NCBI GenBank assembly: GCA_934699065.1
Contig: CAKUWD010000005.1
Coordinates: 1 to 37,991, forward strand
Reading direction: 5' to 3'
From: an uncultured Treponema sp.
Lineage (GTDB): Bacteria; Spirochaetota; Spirochaetia; Treponematales; Treponemataceae
Length of the DNA stretch: 37,991 nucleotides
In this document: positions 1-8,716 of the stretch, piece after piece
Position numbering within the stretch: the first letter of the stretch is position 1
Layout of the letters: each line of letters starts with the position of its first letter
Position numbers and translations under genes: made by a program
The notes under the pieces: model-generated
Seen by the model: only the letters and a program-made list of their open reading frames with translations
Told to the model about the DNA's origin: nothing
The model's database searches: none

Positions 1-884
1 GCTATAAGGTCATCGTCGTCATTAAGAGATTCGGCGCGGTAATTTTCCCGACCAAGCAGTTTGCCGCCACGAATTTTCAAAACTGTAAAGCTTACAAGTT
101 CGCCTTCGCTATGGTATGCAATATAATCGCGGTCATCAGAATCAAAGCTTTCTACAATATTCTGATTCTGCAGAACCATAAGGGCTTTTATGCCGTCGCG
201 CAGTCTTGCCGCCTTTTCAAAGTCCAGGCTAGCCGCTGCAGCCTTCATTTCGGTCTGCAGGGCTTTTACAGTTTCTTCACCTTTTCCCTCAAGTAACCTT
301 TTTATTTCACCGATGTATAAGTTGTAGGACTCTTTTGAAATTTTACCGCAGCAGGGAGCCTGACATTGCTTCATATGGTAATAGAGACAAGGGGTGTCTC
401 GTTTTCTAAAAGTTCTGCAATGACGGACAGGATACAGCTTGAAAAGTGTTTCAATAAATGTATCCAGAGCTGCAACGTCAGGAAAGGGACCAAAATAAGT
501 GGAACCATCCTGCAAAATGCGGCGGGTCTTAAAAATCTTGGGAAAATCCTCATTGGTGATTCTCAAAACAGGGTATGATTTACCGTCTTTCAAATCTATG
601 TTGTAGCGGGGATTGTACTTTTTAATAAGGTTGTTTTCCAGCAGCAGAGCTTCGTACTCATTAGCTGTTGTGATGTATTCAATAGAGTTGGCGTGGGAGA
701 TTAAAAGTCTTGTTTTTACGCTCTGTTGTCCTGAAAAATAGGAAGACAGGCGGCTCTTAAGGCTTTTCGCTTTTCCCACATAAATTACGGTGCCTTCTGC
801 GTTTCGCCACAGATAGACGCCACTAGATTGAGGAGCTTTCAGAGCTGTTTCGTGAAGAATATCACGTGTAGTTTTGGCTGTCAT
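1..884 (-). CDS. uvrC: UvrABC system protein C, 5' part
   Basis: UvrC is the dual-incision nuclease of nucleotide excision repair, acting in the cytoplasm with UvrA and UvrB. The reverse strand reads from an ATG at 884 through about 294 codons and runs off the window edge, so the C-terminal endonuclease and HhH domains are missing. An N-terminal GIY-YIG domain is visible (SSGVYLWRN, then VIYVGKAKSLKSRLSSYF). It is followed by the family's NEYEALLLENNLIKKYNPRYN and SYPVLRIT stretches, the YFGPFPD motif, a Cys-containing QCQAPCCG segment, and a UVR motif (AAASLDFEKAARLRDGI) that contacts UvrB. I see no clear Shine-Dalgarno before the ATG; a TACAAT box lies 13 nt upstream. The start codon is 3 bp from the divergent gene's start. 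Identity is very secure; the exact start is less so. Confidence 0.95.
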   Translation of the reverse strand, partial: MTAKTTRDILHETALKAPQSSGVYLWRNAEGTVIYVGKAKSLKSRLSSYFSGQQSVKTRLLISHANSIEYITTANEYEALLLENNLIKKYNPRYNIDLKDGKSYPVLRITNEDFPKIFKTRRILQDGSTYFGPFPDVAALDTFIETLFKLYPVRHCRTFRKRDTPCLYYHMKQCQAPCCGKISKESYNLYIGEIKRLLEGKGEETVKALQTEMKAAAASLDFEKAARLRDGIKALMVLQNQNIVESFDSDDRDYIAYHSEGELVSFTVLKIRGGKLLGRENYRAESLNDDDDLI

Positions 885-887
885 GTT

Positions 888-2417
888 ATGTTAGGAAATT
901 GTATCAAAAAAAGACTTCTTATTATAGCGCTTGCAATGATTTGTGCAGGCAGCACAATGAATCTTTTTGCTAAAGAATATTTGCTCGGTGGAAAAAACGG
1001 CTGGCCGGTTTTCCAGAAGCAGGATAACATTACAACAGGAAAAGGTCGTTTCGGATACGACTGTATACAGCTTGCCTCAAATTCTTTTGTATTTGATGAA
1101 TATACAGATTTATTAATTGATTTTGAAGACGCACAGATGCCAGTTTCTGATGGTGACTATACGATTAACAGAAATAATTTCCAGCAGACTAATCAGACAA
1201 AAAATGAAAAAGCAGCAGGTCTCAGCCGAAATATGGGAGGCTTGAGTATATCCGGAAAACCTGGAACCTTCTTTGGCTCAGAAGGTTTGATGGGATCTTT
1301 TTCAATTGAATTCTGGCTTTGCCCTTCGATTGCAGAAAATGGTGAAATTGTTTTGAACTGGGAATCCTCAAAAAATGAAGATGGACGCCTTGTTTTTCAG
1401 GTTATAAACGGAACTTTTGATAAAGGACACATAAAGTGGGAACTCAATAATATTTTTGATATGTACCTGAATGCTGCGGGTAAAAACGAGGTAGAGCTTA
1501 AGGGAAGTTCAAAAATCATACCGGATGTGTGGAGCTATCATGTACTTTCTTTTGATTGTGAGACGGGAATTCTTGAATACGTTGTAAACGGAATAACAGA
1601 AGATATTACTTATATAACTAACGAACGTTCGGAAGGTGGCGATGTAAATCTTGTTTATCTTGGAACTCCTTCTGAGCTTTCTATTTGTCCTGAGTATACG
1701 GGAATTCTTGATGATTTTAGAATTCTCAGACGGCCTTATTCTCCGCCAGATTTCCAGTCGGCAGACAACGCCGGAAGAATCGGTCACGCCCAATATCTCC
1801 CCGGCGGCGGCAGCTTTGTAACAAAACCGATTATGGTTTCAACAGGCTCAGTACTCAACAAGCTTGAAGCCGAAATGAACATTCCTTCACAAACTGCAGT
1901 GTGCTATTACGTACGTTCAGGTGAAAATTTTTATGGCTGGAATGATGAGTACCCTGAATGGAAGCCGGTAGAAAGCGGAGAAGACCTCAAGGGAATAACA
2001 GGCCTTTACTTTCAGGTGGCAGTAGAACTCATGCCAGACGGAAACTGTGAACAGACACCAGCTATTACATCTATAAGTCTGGATTTTACAGAACTGCCGG
2101 AACCGCTGCCTCCATTTGTTGTAAAGGCAGTTGCGGGTAACGGAAGTGTTACAGTTTCATGGAACTATTCTGTGGATGATACAGCAGGCGGTTACTATCT
2201 TTATTATGGAACTCGTCCTGGTGAATACCTTGGCCGCATGGCAATAGAAGGTGAATCACCAATTAATGTAGGAAACACAAGTTCATATACAGTTACAGGA
2301 CTTGAGAACGGAAAAATATATTATTTTGCAGTAGCGGCCTGGTCTGCTTATGATATGAGGGTTGTAGGAAATCTTTCAAAAGAAGTTTTTGCGCGCCCGT
2401 TAGCAAGATTAAAATAG
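888..2417 (+). CDS. Exported LamG-like / fibronectin type III protein
   Basis: Predicted 509-residue exported protein of unknown function. I chose the ATG at 888 because it gives a clean signal peptide (basic NCIKKR, a hydrophobic LLIIALAMICAG core, then STMNLFA before KEYLL); upstream in-frame sequence would add a Cys-rich unlikely leader. The middle part (roughly residues 140-300) has the pattern of a concanavalin A/LamG-like sandwich (FSIEFWLCPS, EIVLNWESS, WSYHVLSFD, GILDDFRILRRPY). The last 100 residues form a fibronectin type III domain (VTVSWNYS, GYYLYYGT, YTVTGLENGKIYYFAVAAWS). Such proteins usually bind glycans or other proteins in the periplasm or at the surface. The TPR gene follows after 21 nt, so the two are probably co-transcribed. 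No RBS is obvious, which leaves the start uncertain. Confidence 0.75.
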   Translation: MLGNCIKKRLLIIALAMICAGSTMNLFAKEYLLGGKNGWPVFQKQDNITTGKGRFGYDCIQLASNSFVFDEYTDLLIDFEDAQMPVSDGDYTINRNNFQQTNQTKNEKAAGLSRNMGGLSISGKPGTFFGSEGLMGSFSIEFWLCPSIAENGEIVLNWESSKNEDGRLVFQVINGTFDKGHIKWELNNIFDMYLNAAGKNEVELKGSSKIIPDVWSYHVLSFDCETGILEYVVNGITEDITYITNERSEGGDVNLVYLGTPSELSICPEYTGILDDFRILRRPYSPPDFQSADNAGRIGHAQYLPGGGSFVTKPIMVSTGSVLNKLEAEMNIPSQTAVCYYVRSGENFYGWNDEYPEWKPVESGEDLKGITGLYFQVAVELMPDGNCEQTPAITSISLDFTELPEPLPPFVVKAVAGNGSVTVSWNYSVDDTAGGYYLYYGTRPGEYLGRMAIEGESPINVGNTSSYTVTGLENGKIYYFAVAAWSAYDMRVVGNLSKEVFARPLARLK

Positions 2418-2438
2418 GGTAAAAGAGGGGATAAAAAT

Positions 2439-5400
2439 ATGGCAAACAGTTTGATTTTGACAAAGGCACAGAATGCAATTACAGCTCATGATTGGGCAAC
2501 AGCTGCGCGACTTTACAAAGAACTTCTGCGAAGTGATGAATCCAATGTAGAATATCTTAAGCAGCTTGGTAGTATTTATGTGCGCGCCGGCCAGGACGAA
2601 AAAGCAATTCCCTATTATGAGCAGATTATCACTTTTAATCCGGATAACACTGACTCAATGGTGAGCCTTGGTGCAATTTTCCGCCGTCTCAAACGTTATG
2701 AAGATTCAGTAAATATTCTTCATAAAGCCCAGGATATTTCTTCTTCAAATCCTAATATCAATTATAACCTCGGTTTTACTTACAAGGAGATGGGTGATTA
2801 CGATGACGCTATTGATGCCTTTGAATCTGTAATCAGCCGCAACCCTGATGATGTACTTGCGCATAACCATCTTGGTTCTATTTATTCGGCTAAAAAAGAG
2901 TATGAGCCGGCCATCGCTGCCTTTAAGCGTGGGCTTCAGGTAGACCAGAATCATCCTATTTTGAATTACAATCTTGCTCATGTTTATGAAGCTACAAAAA
3001 ATTATCCCGAAGCAGTAAGAAGCTATGAAATTGCGCTTAAAACACGACCGGGCTGGCTCGATGCCATCCGTGATTTCAGTGAACTTCTTATCCGTTGTCA
3101 GGACACAAAGCAGGCTCAGGAGCTTGTTGAACAGTCAATTAAATTGCATCCGGATGATGTAGATTTGCTTTGCATTCTCGGACGTATTTATCTGAATCAG
3201 TTTGATTACGATAATGCAACAAAAACTTTCAAGAAGGCAGAAACTCTTAAGCAGCACGACATTAATATTCTTGTTGGTCTTTCAAAATCTCTTGAAAAGG
3301 GAATGAAGATTGATCAGGCCATGGAAAAAATTCTTGATGCAGTCGATATTGCTCCTGAGAATCTTGAAGTATGTAAGCAGTATGCACATGTTCTTCTTTC
3401 TGCTCAGCGTTATGAAAAAGCACTTGATTTGATTAAAACAATCGATGAAAAAAGTGATGGTAAGGATCTTCAGATTCTTGATCTTTATGGACAGTATTTT
3501 GTCTGCCGCGGAGATGAAGAGGCTGCAAATACTTATTTTGATAAAATCAAGAAAATCAATCATCACTACAAAGATTATATGATTAATGCCGCTGACCGTT
3601 ATATTCAGACTGGAAATTATGAAAAGGCTGAAGAAATGGCAAATCATTTTGTAGACAGCAGACCGCAGTTACCGGAAGGTTATAATTTGTTAGGTACAAT
3701 TAACGCTGTGCGTGGTGATTTGAAAAAGGCAAAATCAGACTATGAAAAAGGTGTTTCGTTAAAGAATCCTAACATCTATGCTGTTAAAGAACTTGAGAAA
3801 ATTTACAACGAGCTTGAGGCAAATAAAGAAATTTATAATACCGATGAAATGCCGATAGCAGTTGATGCAGATAAACTCTCAGAAGAGGAAGGTGGAAATC
3901 TTGCAGAAGATGGAAGCTTGATTGATAACGACGAAAAAACTGATGAGCAGATAGATGCTATGATGTCTGGTTCGGGAGATGGCGAGGATGAACTTCCTGA
4001 TATCAGCAGCCTTGAATCTACTCCGCCGATAGAACAGGCACTTACCGGTGAAGACGGTGAATTCTGGGAAGATTTTGATGATGATCCAGATGCTGAAAAT
4101 AAACCTGCAGAAGAAGAGGAAAAGCCTTATGACGAAAATGAGGAAGATTCTGATTTGATGTCTATGATGACACCAGCAGCAGGTGAAGAAGACAGTCTTA
4201 AGGATGGTCTTTCAGAAGATGAAGGTGATTTTGACTTTGGTGATTTTGAAGATGGCACGATAGAAGACGCTGTGTCAGAGCCTGTAGCAGAGAGCACTCC
4301 TGAAGCGGAGACAGAACCGGCTTCGGATTATGAGCCGGTGGGTTCGAGCGAGCAGGAAGCTGAGTATGAGCCGCTTGCACCGAAGGTGCCTGAAAAGCCG
4401 GAGCAGAAATCTGATTATGAGCCTTATGAGCCGCCGGCAAATACTCTTTCAGCATCAGATGCTCAGAAGATGATGAATGATTTGAAGAATCAGCAGAAGG
4501 AACTTGAGCTTCAGCAGCGCGAGTTTGCATTACAGCAGAGAGAGCTTGCAAATGAACTCAAGCAGGAAAATGAGAAGATGATTCAGGAAACTGTTGAGAA
4601 AGCAGTTGAAGAAGCTGTAGAAGACAAGCTTTCTGAATATGATTTGCAGCCGGAGCAGGTAGCAGAAGAACCAGTTAAAGAGGAAACTGTGATTGATGAA
4701 CCTTCTGTAGAAGCAGAAGAAGGAACTGAAGAAGAAGCCGAAGAAGAGGAGCTTGATGATTCATTACTCGATGAAGATTTGATTTCATCAAATGAATCAG
4801 AAGATATTCTTGCAGAAGAAGCTGCTTTAGATGGCTTTGATGAAGATCTGGAAGATGAAGAACCTGTAATTTATGAGCCGGAAACTGAAGGTGAAATCGA
4901 AGCTGAAGTTGAAGCTGAACCCGAAGAACCTGTGATTGAAGAATCAGAAGTCGAAATTGAGCCAGAGGTTGAAGTTGAGCCGGAAGTTGAAACTGAACCA
5001 GAAATTGAACTGAAACCTGAAACTGAACCTGAGCCTGAAATTGAAGAAGAAGTTGAAAGCGAATCTGAAGATTCAGAAATCAGTATAGATGATGCAGATG
5101 TAACAGAAGCTGATGAAACAGATTCTGATGATTTTTCTTTTGACCAGTTCCTTTCTGTTGAAGAACTCGAAGATCTCTGCGGTGGTCCTTATGAAGAAGC
5201 AGCAGTTGAAGAACCTGTAGCTGAAGTGCCGGCTGCTGAAAAGGAATCGGATGATAACTTTATTACAGCAGACGATATGCTGGACAAAATCAGCCGAATC
5301 CTTAATGACGATAATATGGCAAAGAATTATGCTGCAGAACTTGAGCTTTTCAAAAAGCTTAGAGTTCTTTCAAGCTTCCTTCCAGAAAAAGACAAAAATT

Positions 5401-5708
5401 CATTTGAGTGCTGCCGCATGCGAATGGTCATTGAATACATCATTCAGAAAATGTCTGGAAAGAGAGGGCTTCTCATAACAGCAGAATCATTGATAAAGTC
5501 AGGTGTGCTCGGTGAAGAATACAACCGCCAGCTCGAAGACTGCTGCGAAGAAGAATTAAGCAATGATCTTATTCGCCATGTAATTTCCGATATGAAGAAA
5601 CTTGCTCAGGGACTCGAAGATAAATATCTGTGTACAGCACTTTGTGTAAGTGCCGACGGTATTCTTGAACAGATAGCCCTGCGAAATCAAAAGAGCGAAA
5701 TTTTCTAG
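2439..5708 (+). CDS. Large TPR protein with acidic Glu/Pro-rich region
   Basis: A 1,089-residue protein in three parts. Residues about 10-460 are tandem tetratricopeptide repeats (for example NPNINYNLGFTYKEMGDYDD and HPILNYNLAHVYEATKNYPE), a scaffold for protein contacts. Residues about 465-950 are very acidic and low-complexity. They hold a Gln/Glu coiled coil (QQKELELQQREFALQQREL) and a run of Glu-Pro-Glu units (EVEPEVETEPEIELKPETEP). Residues about 965-1089 look like a compact, Cys-containing helical domain. No signal peptide or membrane segment is seen, so it is probably cytoplasmic. A strong GAGGGGA ribosome site lies 8 nt before the ATG. Proteins of this TPR-plus-acidic layout occur in treponemes, but I cannot assign a function. 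Its stop codon overlaps that of the convergent aminopeptidase gene in the tetramer CTAG. Confidence 0.85.
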   Translation: MANSLILTKAQNAITAHDWATAARLYKELLRSDESNVEYLKQLGSIYVRAGQDEKAIPYYEQIITFNPDNTDSMVSLGAIFRRLKRYEDSVNILHKAQDISSSNPNINYNLGFTYKEMGDYDDAIDAFESVISRNPDDVLAHNHLGSIYSAKKEYEPAIAAFKRGLQVDQNHPILNYNLAHVYEATKNYPEAVRSYEIALKTRPGWLDAIRDFSELLIRCQDTKQAQELVEQSIKLHPDDVDLLCILGRIYLNQFDYDNATKTFKKAETLKQHDINILVGLSKSLEKGMKIDQAMEKILDAVDIAPENLEVCKQYAHVLLSAQRYEKALDLIKTIDEKSDGKDLQILDLYGQYFVCRGDEEAANTYFDKIKKINHHYKDYMINAADRYIQTGNYEKAEEMANHFVDSRPQLPEGYNLLGTINAVRGDLKKAKSDYEKGVSLKNPNIYAVKELEKIYNELEANKEIYNTDEMPIAVDADKLSEEEGGNLAEDGSLIDNDEKTDEQIDAMMSGSGDGEDELPDISSLESTPPIEQALTGEDGEFWEDFDDDPDAENKPAEEEEKPYDENEEDSDLMSMMTPAAGEEDSLKDGLSEDEGDFDFGDFEDGTIEDAVSEPVAESTPEAETEPASDYEPVGSSEQEAEYEPLAPKVPEKPEQKSDYEPYEPPANTLSASDAQKMMNDLKNQQKELELQQREFALQQRELANELKQENEKMIQETVEKAVEEAVEDKLSEYDLQPEQVAEEPVKEETVIDEPSVEAEEGTEEEAEEEELDDSLLDEDLISSNESEDILAEEAALDGFDEDLEDEEPVIYEPETEGEIEAEVEAEPEEPVIEESEVEIEPEVEVEPEVETEPEIELKPETEPEPEIEEEVESESEDSEISIDDADVTEADETDSDDFSFDQFLSVEELEDLCGGPYEEAAVEEPVAEVPAAEKESDDNFITADDMLDKISRILNDDNMAKNYAAELELFKKLRVLSSFLPEKDKNSFECCRMRMVIEYIIQKMSGKRGLLITAESLIKSGVLGEEYNRQLEDCCEEELSNDLIRHVISDMKKLAQGLEDKYLCTALCVSADGILEQIALRNQKSEIF

Positions 5709-6853
5709 ATTCGGATAATTCGTGAATGAGTGATAACCTCATTGCCGTCTTCGGTGATGAGGACATCATTTTCCAGGCGTGTTCCACCGATTTCCACATC
5801 ATAAAGTCCCGGCTCACAAGTTAAAATCATTCCCGGCTTAAAAAGCAGCTCTGGCGCAGTGCGCGGGCTCACACGCGGCTGCTCATGAATCTCAAGACCA
5901 ATAGCGTGGCCCAGAGTGTGAGGCATCTTACGCTTTGCGGCCGCAAAAATACTGTCCGCCTTTTTCGCCGCCTCCATAATTGGACGGCCAGGTTTGTAGA
6001 GTTTTACGCATTCATCATAGGCTTTCTGAACCAGCTCCAGCTGTTTTTCCTGGGCGGCAGTCAGAGGTCCTTTCGCAATTGTAAGCGTTGTATCACTCGT
6101 ATATCCGTTATAAACAACGCCAAAGTCCAGAATGGAAAGTCCCTGTGCCGGCCAGTCTGCTGCAGTGTATCCCGGGAACGCATGAATTGCGAAGCTGCGC
6201 GAAGGTCCTGCCGCGAGCGTATCAAAACCTGTTCTCTGACATCCGTTTTCACGAAGTTTTTTCTCTATCAAAAGTGCGACATCAGTTTCAGTTTTAATTT
6301 TGCCTTTACGTACCTGTTTTTCAATTTCATCAATAATCAGGTCTCCTACACGGGCTGCCTCACGGGTACATTCAATTTCATATTCATCCTTAATCATGCG
6401 GCAGTCTACGACAAATTTGTGAAGACCATCTTCCTTACAGCGGCAGTCGTAGTTTGCAAGTGCATCAATAAATTTAAGATAGGTTGGATAGGTCAGATAT
6501 GGAGGTAGTTCTACACGGCTGTTTTCTCCGTGAGTGTAGCAAACGTTTAGCACGGCAAGAATTGCATCTATATCCTTGTTTTTATAGCGGGTATATGGAA
6601 CAAGCTTGTCGTACTGGGCCTGCTGGCGGGCAAGATTTTCATCCCAGGGAATGAGTACGGTGTAGCCGTCGCTGAAAATTATGAGAACTGCGTCGCTGGG
6701 GTGATTTGTAAAATATGGCAGAGCCGGGTCGCGGTGTTCTTCGCTGTCGATAAAAACACAGGCACCTGCGCCGCGGCTTCTCATTTCGCTTGCAAGGGTC
6801 TTTCGGCGTGCGCGGTAGATTTCTTTTAATTGTTCATTTGTATATTTCTTCAT
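5705..6853 (-). CDS. M24-family Xaa-Pro aminopeptidase / prolidase-like
   Basis: Metallopeptidase expected to cleave the N-terminal residue from peptides with proline in second position, in the cytoplasm. The 382 residues divide into a creatinase-type N domain (1-150) and a pita-bread catalytic domain (155-382). The five metal ligands are all recognisable: Asp243 (ILDFG), Asp254 (YTSDTTL), His316 (HTLGHAIGLEIHE), Glu347 (GMILTCEPGLY) and Glu361 (GGTRLENDVLIT), so the enzyme is probably active with two metal ions. Its ATG shares a base with the murJ stop codon (TAATG), so translation of the two is probably coupled. The family is clear, but PepP, PepQ and related subtypes cannot be told apart by eye, so I give no symbol. 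Confidence 0.9.
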   Translation of the reverse strand: MKKYTNEQLKEIYRARRKTLASEMRSRGAGACVFIDSEEHRDPALPYFTNHPSDAVLIIFSDGYTVLIPWDENLARQQAQYDKLVPYTRYKNKDIDAILAVLNVCYTHGENSRVELPPYLTYPTYLKFIDALANYDCRCKEDGLHKFVVDCRMIKDEYEIECTREAARVGDLIIDEIEKQVRKGKIKTETDVALLIEKKLRENGCQRTGFDTLAAGPSRSFAIHAFPGYTAADWPAQGLSILDFGVVYNGYTSDTTLTIAKGPLTAAQEKQLELVQKAYDECVKLYKPGRPIMEAAKKADSIFAAAKRKMPHTLGHAIGLEIHEQPRVSPRTAPELLFKPGMILTCEPGLYDVEIGGTRLENDVLITEDGNEVITHSRIIRI

Positions 6854-8484
6854 TATTTTTTCACCTTCTTTAAAATCACTCCCACAATCTCATCCCGTGT
6901 AATCACAAGCTCCAGCACTCCAACGACTGCAAATACAAGGCCAGAAATCAAAATAGGAGCGCCATAGCAGATAATCTTGCTGTAGCCTGTAAAATATTCA
7001 ACTGTGATTTTGTGTACAAAGTAAGTTGGAACAGAAGCAATTACCGAAAATACGCACATCTTAAGTGCATAAATAATTGTTCCTTTTACAACCTTTCCAA
7101 CTTCAATTGCTTCCATCTTTTTCATAAAGATAAAAAGTGCAATTGTGTTGAACATACTTGCAAGACTCAAGGCGAGGGCAATGCCGTTTCCTCCCATAGG
7201 TATTGCAAGAATCAGAACGAGCAGGATGTTAGTGCCGAAGTTTACAAGACCTGCGAGAGTTGCAAGCTTTGTTTTTTTCTGAGCATAAAAGGCCGGCGCA
7301 ATAATTCTGTTTAAGGCAATAAAAAGAAGACCCGAAATATGAAAGCGGAAAATACCCAGTGTCATTGCAACAGACTTATCATCAAACTGATTCTTTTTAT
7401 AGAGAAGGGAAATCAGTTCGTTTCCATTAATAAGCGAGTAAGCTGTAATCGGTATGGAAATCAAAGTCATGATTTTGATAGCCTGAAGCAGCATGGAATT
7501 GAACTGGCTCCAGTCCTTGCTGTTTGCAAAGCCAGACAAATCTGGAAGGATTACGGTTCCGATTGAAACTGCAAAAATACCAAGAATCAGTTCCTGAAGA
7601 CGGATGCTGTACTGAAGGCTGGAAGCAACACCAAAGCTTACATGTTTTGCAATAAGAGTCGAAACTGTATCGTTGAGCTGGTAAGCAGCAATTCCTATAA
7701 TTGTCGGAGCAAGCAGGCCGATTACTTTTCTTGTTCCCGGATTTGTAAAGGCTTTTTTGATGGAGGTAAGGCCTGCCTTCCAGCCGGTTTTTCTTACAAA
7801 GGGCCACTGGAAAATTGCCTGAATCGAACCACCGATAATTGTTCCGATTGCCATTGCGCGTGCCGGATTCGAGGTATGTGGTGCGAGCAGGTAGGTTGAA
7901 ATAACAACAATTCCGTTAAACAAAACCGGTGTAAAGCCGGAAGGAGCAAAAATTCCGCAGGTATTTAAAACACCCTGGAAGAAGGCTGCAATCGAAATGA
8001 AAATCAGATAAGGAAACATTATTCTTGTAAGGATAATTGTTTCACTTTTATCAAGAAGATATTTTTCAAGCTGGGCAGCATAATCAAAGGCACCAGGCTC
8101 TGGCTTATCGCAGAAGAAAGGCATGATAAGCGGGGCAATCAGCACACCGATTACAACAACGCAGGTTGTCATAAAGGTAACAAGAGTAAAGGTTGAAACA
8201 AGAAATTCCTGTGTCGTTTTTTTGTTTTCGTCTGAATCTCCCTTTGCAAGATAATCCTTAAAAGTTGGAATGAAGGCTGCCGAAATTGCGTTTTCTGCAA
8301 AAAGTCTACGGAAGAGGTTTGGAATCATAAAGGCAACAGAAAAGCTGTCTGCATAAATCCCGGTTCCTAAAAAAGAAGCCTTTGTGATTTCACGGATTAA
8401 TCCCATAATGCGGGAAGCAAAGGTCATAAGAGTAAGCAGAAGCCCTGAACGTACTATAGATTTTGATTTTTTTGATTTTGTCAT
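6853..8484 (-). CDS. murJ: Lipid II flippase MurJ (MviN)
   Basis: Integral inner-membrane MOP-superfamily protein that flips lipid-linked peptidoglycan precursor to the periplasm. The 543-residue protein has about 14 hydrophobic segments. The family's conserved start is present (ASRIMGLIREITKASFLGTG), as are YADSFSVAFMIPNLFRRLFAE and AISAAFIPTF. The open frame extends 24 codons further upstream, but that part is made of the dispersed repeat at 8508-8538. The ATG at 8484 has a GGA site 6 nt upstream and begins MTKSKKSKS, so I chose it. The downstream aminopeptidase overlaps by one base. A TATAAT box on the minus strand (8546-8551) could serve as its -10, which puts the repeat hairpin in the leader. 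Confidence 0.93.
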   Translation of the reverse strand: MTKSKKSKSIVRSGLLLTLMTFASRIMGLIREITKASFLGTGIYADSFSVAFMIPNLFRRLFAENAISAAFIPTFKDYLAKGDSDENKKTTQEFLVSTFTLVTFMTTCVVVIGVLIAPLIMPFFCDKPEPGAFDYAAQLEKYLLDKSETIILTRIMFPYLIFISIAAFFQGVLNTCGIFAPSGFTPVLFNGIVVISTYLLAPHTSNPARAMAIGTIIGGSIQAIFQWPFVRKTGWKAGLTSIKKAFTNPGTRKVIGLLAPTIIGIAAYQLNDTVSTLIAKHVSFGVASSLQYSIRLQELILGIFAVSIGTVILPDLSGFANSKDWSQFNSMLLQAIKIMTLISIPITAYSLINGNELISLLYKKNQFDDKSVAMTLGIFRFHISGLLFIALNRIIAPAFYAQKKTKLATLAGLVNFGTNILLVLILAIPMGGNGIALALSLASMFNTIALFIFMKKMEAIEVGKVVKGTIIYALKMCVFSVIASVPTYFVHKITVEYFTGYSKIICYGAPILISGLVFAVVGVLELVITRDEIVGVILKKVKK

Positions 8485-8507
8485 AATAATTCCGTATAAA
8501 AAAAGAC

Positions 8508-8538
8508 GAGTCGGCAAGCACAACTTGCCTCTGAGCCC
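8508..8538 (-). repeat. Family D hairpin repeat in murJ leader
   Basis: On the minus strand this reads CTCAGAGGCAAGTTGTGCTT followed by GCCGACTCG, with a GGCAAG/CTTGCC stem. A near-identical copy lies at 23051-23080, also just upstream of a minus-strand gene and in the same orientation. Here the hairpin is followed after 8 nt by a run of seven Ts. The stem, the shared position and the T run suggest a leader element or attenuator. A plain dispersed palindrome is the alternative. Confidence 0.65.
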
Positions 8539-8568
8539 TTCTTCAATTATAGGCATATCATAAAAAAA

Positions 8569-8597
8569 TTGCGTTTTTTATTCAATTGATTTATAAT
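8569..8597 (+). promoter_or_regulatory. Promoter of the cyclase operon
   Basis: TTGCGT at 8569-8574 and a perfect TATAAT at 8592-8597 are 17 bp apart. The start of transcription would fall near 8604-8605, just before the operator at 8606-8621, leaving a leader of about 110 nt before the GTG at 8717. No other sigma-70-like pair was seen in this gap. Confidence 0.65.
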
Positions 8598-8605
8598 TTA
8601 TAGTT

Positions 8606-8621
8606 ACTACAACGTTTGCGC
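8606..8621 (+). promoter_or_regulatory. LacI-type operator at cyclase operon start
   Basis: ACTACAACGTTTGCGC has a central AACGTT of the LacI/GalR operator type. It matches the site downstream of the GH94 promoter at 15 of 16 bases. It lies 8 nt after the -10 box, where a bound repressor would block initiation. Confidence 0.55.
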
Positions 8622-8716
8622 AAGGTCAATTCAAAATATCAATTTAAAAATAATCCCGGAGAAAAAAGATATTTGTGTCACTGCCTTTAAGCAATGACCG
8701 ATTTGGAGGACTCAAC

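Noticed and set aside
4198..4551. 117-codon minus-strand frame rich in Ala, Gln and His
   Set aside because: It is the mirror of the acidic Glu-rich part of the TPR gene; composition explains it.
5885..6508. 207-codon plus-strand frame
   Set aside because: It is a shadow of the M24 peptidase gene, with no domain and biased low-complexity sequence.
8675..8716. Earlier GTG start for the cyclase
   Set aside because: The GGAG upstream of it is about 14 nt away, whereas the GTG at 8717 has GGAGG at 7 nt.
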